Source of the DNA: Oscillospiraceae bacterium | GTDB lineage: Bacteria > Bacillota_A > Clostridia > Oscillospirales > Oscillospiraceae | DNA length: 7,065 nt | Direction: 5' to 3' | Assembly (NCBI GenBank): GCA_017537045.1 | Contig: JAFYLN010000021.1 | Coordinates: forward strand, 1-7,065 | Part shown: in pieces, positions 5,807-7,065 of the stretch | Numbering within the stretch: position 1 is the first letter of the stretch | Layout: every line of letters begins with the position of its first letter | Program-made: the position numbers and the translations under genes | Notes under the pieces: generated by a model | Databases searched by the model: none | What the model saw: the letters and a program-made list of their open reading frames with translations, nothing else | Told to the model about the DNA's origin: nothing

Positions 5807-6055
5807 ACTCATATCAACGGCAGACTTTCTTTGCTTATGATTTTATACATACATCATAAGCATTGTACGGCAAGTTCCTAGTTGATAGATATGTATGATA
5901 TATGTACATTTCGGCTGGATTGATTTTATTACCGCCAAATAGGGATTGGTTCTCTGTACAAGAATAAAAACTAAATTGCCATACCATGACGTAGGTGCGT
6001 TATGATATGGCAATTATTTTTACTGATATATGTTTATATATGTTGACAATGATAA
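5807..6055. other. AT-rich non-coding stretch with hairpins
   Basis: I find no gene here on either strand. It holds two clear inverted repeats: TGCTTATGAT (5832-5841) with its complement at 5853-5862, and AATTGCCATA (5974-5983) with its complement at 6006-6015, the latter extended by CAT/ATG after one mismatch. The second is followed by ATTTTTA on the plus strand and TAGTTTTTATT on the minus strand, so it could terminate transcription in either direction. It probably represents debris around the insertion-sequence remnant. Confidence 0.5.
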
Positions 6056-6115
6056 TACGATATGATATTGACACCGATAACTGGAATGCGCCGTATGTTT
6101 TACCTCGTTCTTCAT
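6020..6115 (-). pseudogene. tnpA: Truncated IS200/IS605-family transposase TnpA, N-terminal end only
   Basis: On the minus strand ATG 6113-6115 follows AAGGAGG (6125-6131) and opens with KHTAHSSYRCQYHIV. This matches the beginning of IS200/IS605 HUH transposases, in which a similar YHIV stretch is followed by a KYRR motif. The similarity stops at about 6056, where the sequence turns AT-rich. The frame ends at TAA 6020-6022 after eleven unrelated residues. The catalytic HUH motif and Tyr are absent, so it cannot work. Only about 20 residues of an approximately 130-150-residue protein remain. Confidence 0.7.
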
Positions 6116-6232
6116 CGTTAAAAACCTCCTTGTTTCTGCTTCGTGATGTGGTCGCCAAACCTTCACTAGCGTAACACGGGGGTTTTTATATGCCAAGGCT
6201 TTTTTGCCCACCCCTGGCAGAACCAGGGGTTT
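6056..6232 (-). mobile_element. IS200/IS605-type insertion sequence remnant (left end)
   Basis: The 5' leader and first codons of tnpA survive. Upstream on the minus strand are an AAGGAGG ribosome site and a leader containing a run of C residues (6175-6184 region). At the outer edge is a hairpin ACCCCTGG/CCAGGGGT (6210-6217 and 6223-6230), of the kind found at the left ends of these elements. IS200-type elements use subterminal hairpins rather than inverted terminal repeats. The outer boundary lies between 6231 and 6260. The inner part and right end are missing. Confidence 0.6.
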
Positions 6233-6260
6233 AGATTAAGCCTAAAGGCATTAAAGAAAT

Positions 6261-6282
6261 GAGCCGGGATTTCTCCCGGCTC
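6261..6282 (-). terminator. Terminator of the XRE-type regulator gene
   Basis: GAGCCGGGA (6261-6269) pairs perfectly with TCCCGGCTC (6274-6282), loop 4 nt. On the minus strand it starts 5 bases after the regulator's stop and is followed by ATTTCTTTAA. Confidence 0.75.
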
Positions 6283-6287
6283 ACGCT

Positions 6288-6653
6288 CTATTTGGGAAAG
6301 CCCCAGATCAGAAAATAGGCGATCATAGAAACTGCGTCGATTGCCAGAACCGCCCCGGCGATGATGCCCACGATCTTCAGTCCCTTCTTTGCTTTCTGCT
6401 TGTTTTCGGTAGTCATAACCTTTGCCCCCAATTCATCCAGTTTTGTTGTGACAGGCACTTTTCCCAATACCAGCTCATCCAGAGAGATTTCAAACAGCTC
6501 CCCCAGAGCAACCAGCTTATCCATATCCGGGGTAGAATCGCCCAACTCCCATTTTGAAACGGTCTGTCGGGTCACATCCAACCGATTCGCCAGTTCCTCC
6601 TGAGAAAGTCCCTTTTGCTTTCTCAGTTCATACAGTCTGTTTCCAAATTCCAT
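6288..6653 (-). CDS. XRE-family helix-turn-helix regulator with a C-terminal membrane segment
   Basis: This 121-residue protein has a Cro/CI-type helix-turn-helix at residues 1-62 (LRKQKGLSQEELANRLDV, then TRQTVSKWELGDSTPDMDKL, in the order typical of Firmicute SinR/Xre-like regulators). A charged linker (63-91) and one hydrophobic helix (about 92-116) follow, ending in WGFPK. It would therefore be a membrane-anchored DNA-binding protein, with the HTH in the cytoplasm. AAGGAGG (6661-6667) fixes the ATG at 6651-6653. A promoter precedes it and a terminator follows it, so it forms its own unit. Target genes are unknown; the nitroreductase-family gene just upstream on the same strand is a candidate neighbour only. 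Confidence 0.9.
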   Translation of the reverse strand: MEFGNRLYELRKQKGLSQEELANRLDVTRQTVSKWELGDSTPDMDKLVALGELFEISLDELVLGKVPVTTKLDELGAKVMTTENKQKAKKGLKIVGIIAGAVLAIDAVSMIAYFLIWGFPK

Positions 6654-6683
6654 TGTGCTTCCTCCTTGGCTTGGAATGACATC

Positions 6684-6712
6684 ATTTTAGCGGGGAGCGA
6701 TCATAAAGTCTA
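6684..6712 (-). promoter_or_regulatory. Promoter of the XRE-type regulator gene
   Basis: On the minus strand TAGACT (6707-6712, -35) and TAAAAT (6684-6689, -10) are 17 bp apart. Transcription would begin around 6677, just before the ribosome site at 6661-6667. Confidence 0.55.
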
Positions 6713-6743
6713 CCGATTTCACTTTGCAATTCCGCAACGGAAA

Positions 6744-7065
6744 TTAACATCTAGGATCATGGAGTTGATACACTGCAATCAAGGTCTTTTCTTCATCGCC
6801 GGTATCGGGCAACAGCGTCCGTTCAAAGCCGATTCCCTCATGCTCCAGGCACAATTCCAGGAACAGCAGGAAGATGCCGATATCGATGCGGTTGTAATGC
6901 GTCACCATGGCGACAGGCATGATACCCCGCTTTCCGGGCTTCTTGTATCTGTAAACAGACAGACCTGTCTGTGTTGCTTCCACGATCCATGGCTGCGTAT
7001 TGCAGGCGCTGGGAGCGAACCGGGCAATATTACCGATATTGGTGTAATGCACGCCATGCCATACC
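6744..7065 (-). CDS. Nitroreductase-family protein, C-terminal part (runs off the window)
   Basis: The frame is open to the window edge, so 6744-7065 is the 3' part of a longer gene; the GTG at 7052 is not its start. ARFAPSACNTQPW, then YRYKKPGKRGIMP, and YNRIDIGIFLLFLELCLEHEG are typical of the FMN-binding nitroreductases grouped as putative TM nitroreductases (TM1586 type), which are usually about 230-250 residues. The SACNTQPW segment is the FMN-contact region of the fold, and IDIGIFLLFLEL corresponds to a core helix. Substrate cannot be inferred. No strong terminator is seen between its stop and the next gene; TTCCG/CGGAA (6730-6742) is only a short stem. Confidence 0.8.
   Translation of the reverse strand, partial: VWHGVHYTNIGNIARFAPSACNTQPWIVEATQTGLSVYRYKKPGKRGIMPVAMVTHYNRIDIGIFLLFLELCLEHEGIGFERTLLPDTGDEEKTLIAVYQLHDPRC

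Noticed and set aside
6116..6211. N-terminal extension of tnpA from an upstream ATG near 6211
   Set aside because: The added residues come from the element's leader; the ribosome site AAGGAGG points to ATG 6115.
6744..7052. The 102-codon nitroreductase-like frame as a complete small gene starting at GTG 7052
   Set aside because: The frame stays open to the window edge and the family is about twice as long, so it is a partial gene.

Overview
The window reads as chromosomal DNA of an anaerobic Firmicute, most likely a gut Clostridia (Oscillospirales/Lachnospirales-like). The reasons are strong AGGAGG ribosome sites, a ParB of the type carried by Clostridial integrative elements, a Gram-positive-type short CorA, a REP-like repeat containing TGTCATTGCGAG, and an IS200/IS605-type remnant. 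Base composition is uneven: the pucR-kdgT-alsD block is GC-rich, while 5750-6200 is very AT-rich. The window looks like a mosaic of intact operons and broken pieces. No lineage could be confirmed without a search.

Left part (1-1171): the end of a mobile-element module. Six GGGYTAA repeats, mostly 12 bp apart, precede a stem-loop and a parB-like gene. The parB frame breaks at an A7 run (a textbook A-AAA-AAC slippery heptamer). Its conserved C-terminal tail continues in the -1 frame to 1171. Immediately afterwards (1177-2073) comes a CorA-type Mg2+/Co2+ transporter whose N-terminus appears to be missing: the frame is open upstream of the first ATG but has no start codon. It ends in a strong terminator.

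Middle part (2160-5680): a PucR/CdaR-type regulator (minus strand) is divergent from a two-gene operon (plus strand) encoding a KdgT-family 2-keto-3-deoxygluconate permease homologue and alpha-acetolactate decarboxylase. The shared intergenic region has a good pucR promoter, a possible overlapping promoter for kdgT, a 17-bp palindrome in the pucR leader, and a nested inverted-repeat element. No acetolactate synthase is present, so the permease may supply the decarboxylase's substrate or a related 2-oxo/hydroxy acid under pucR control; this is inference. Just downstream of pucR, in the same frame, lies a small remnant of an OmpR/KdpE-type response regulator C-terminus.

Right part (5638-7065): about 650 bp without an intact gene. 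It holds a terminator, a third copy of the repeat found upstream of kdgT, several AT-rich hairpins and the 5' end of a truncated IS200-type tnpA. Then come, on the minus strand, a small XRE-type regulator with one C-terminal membrane segment, and the C-terminal part of a nitroreductase-family protein that runs off the window edge.
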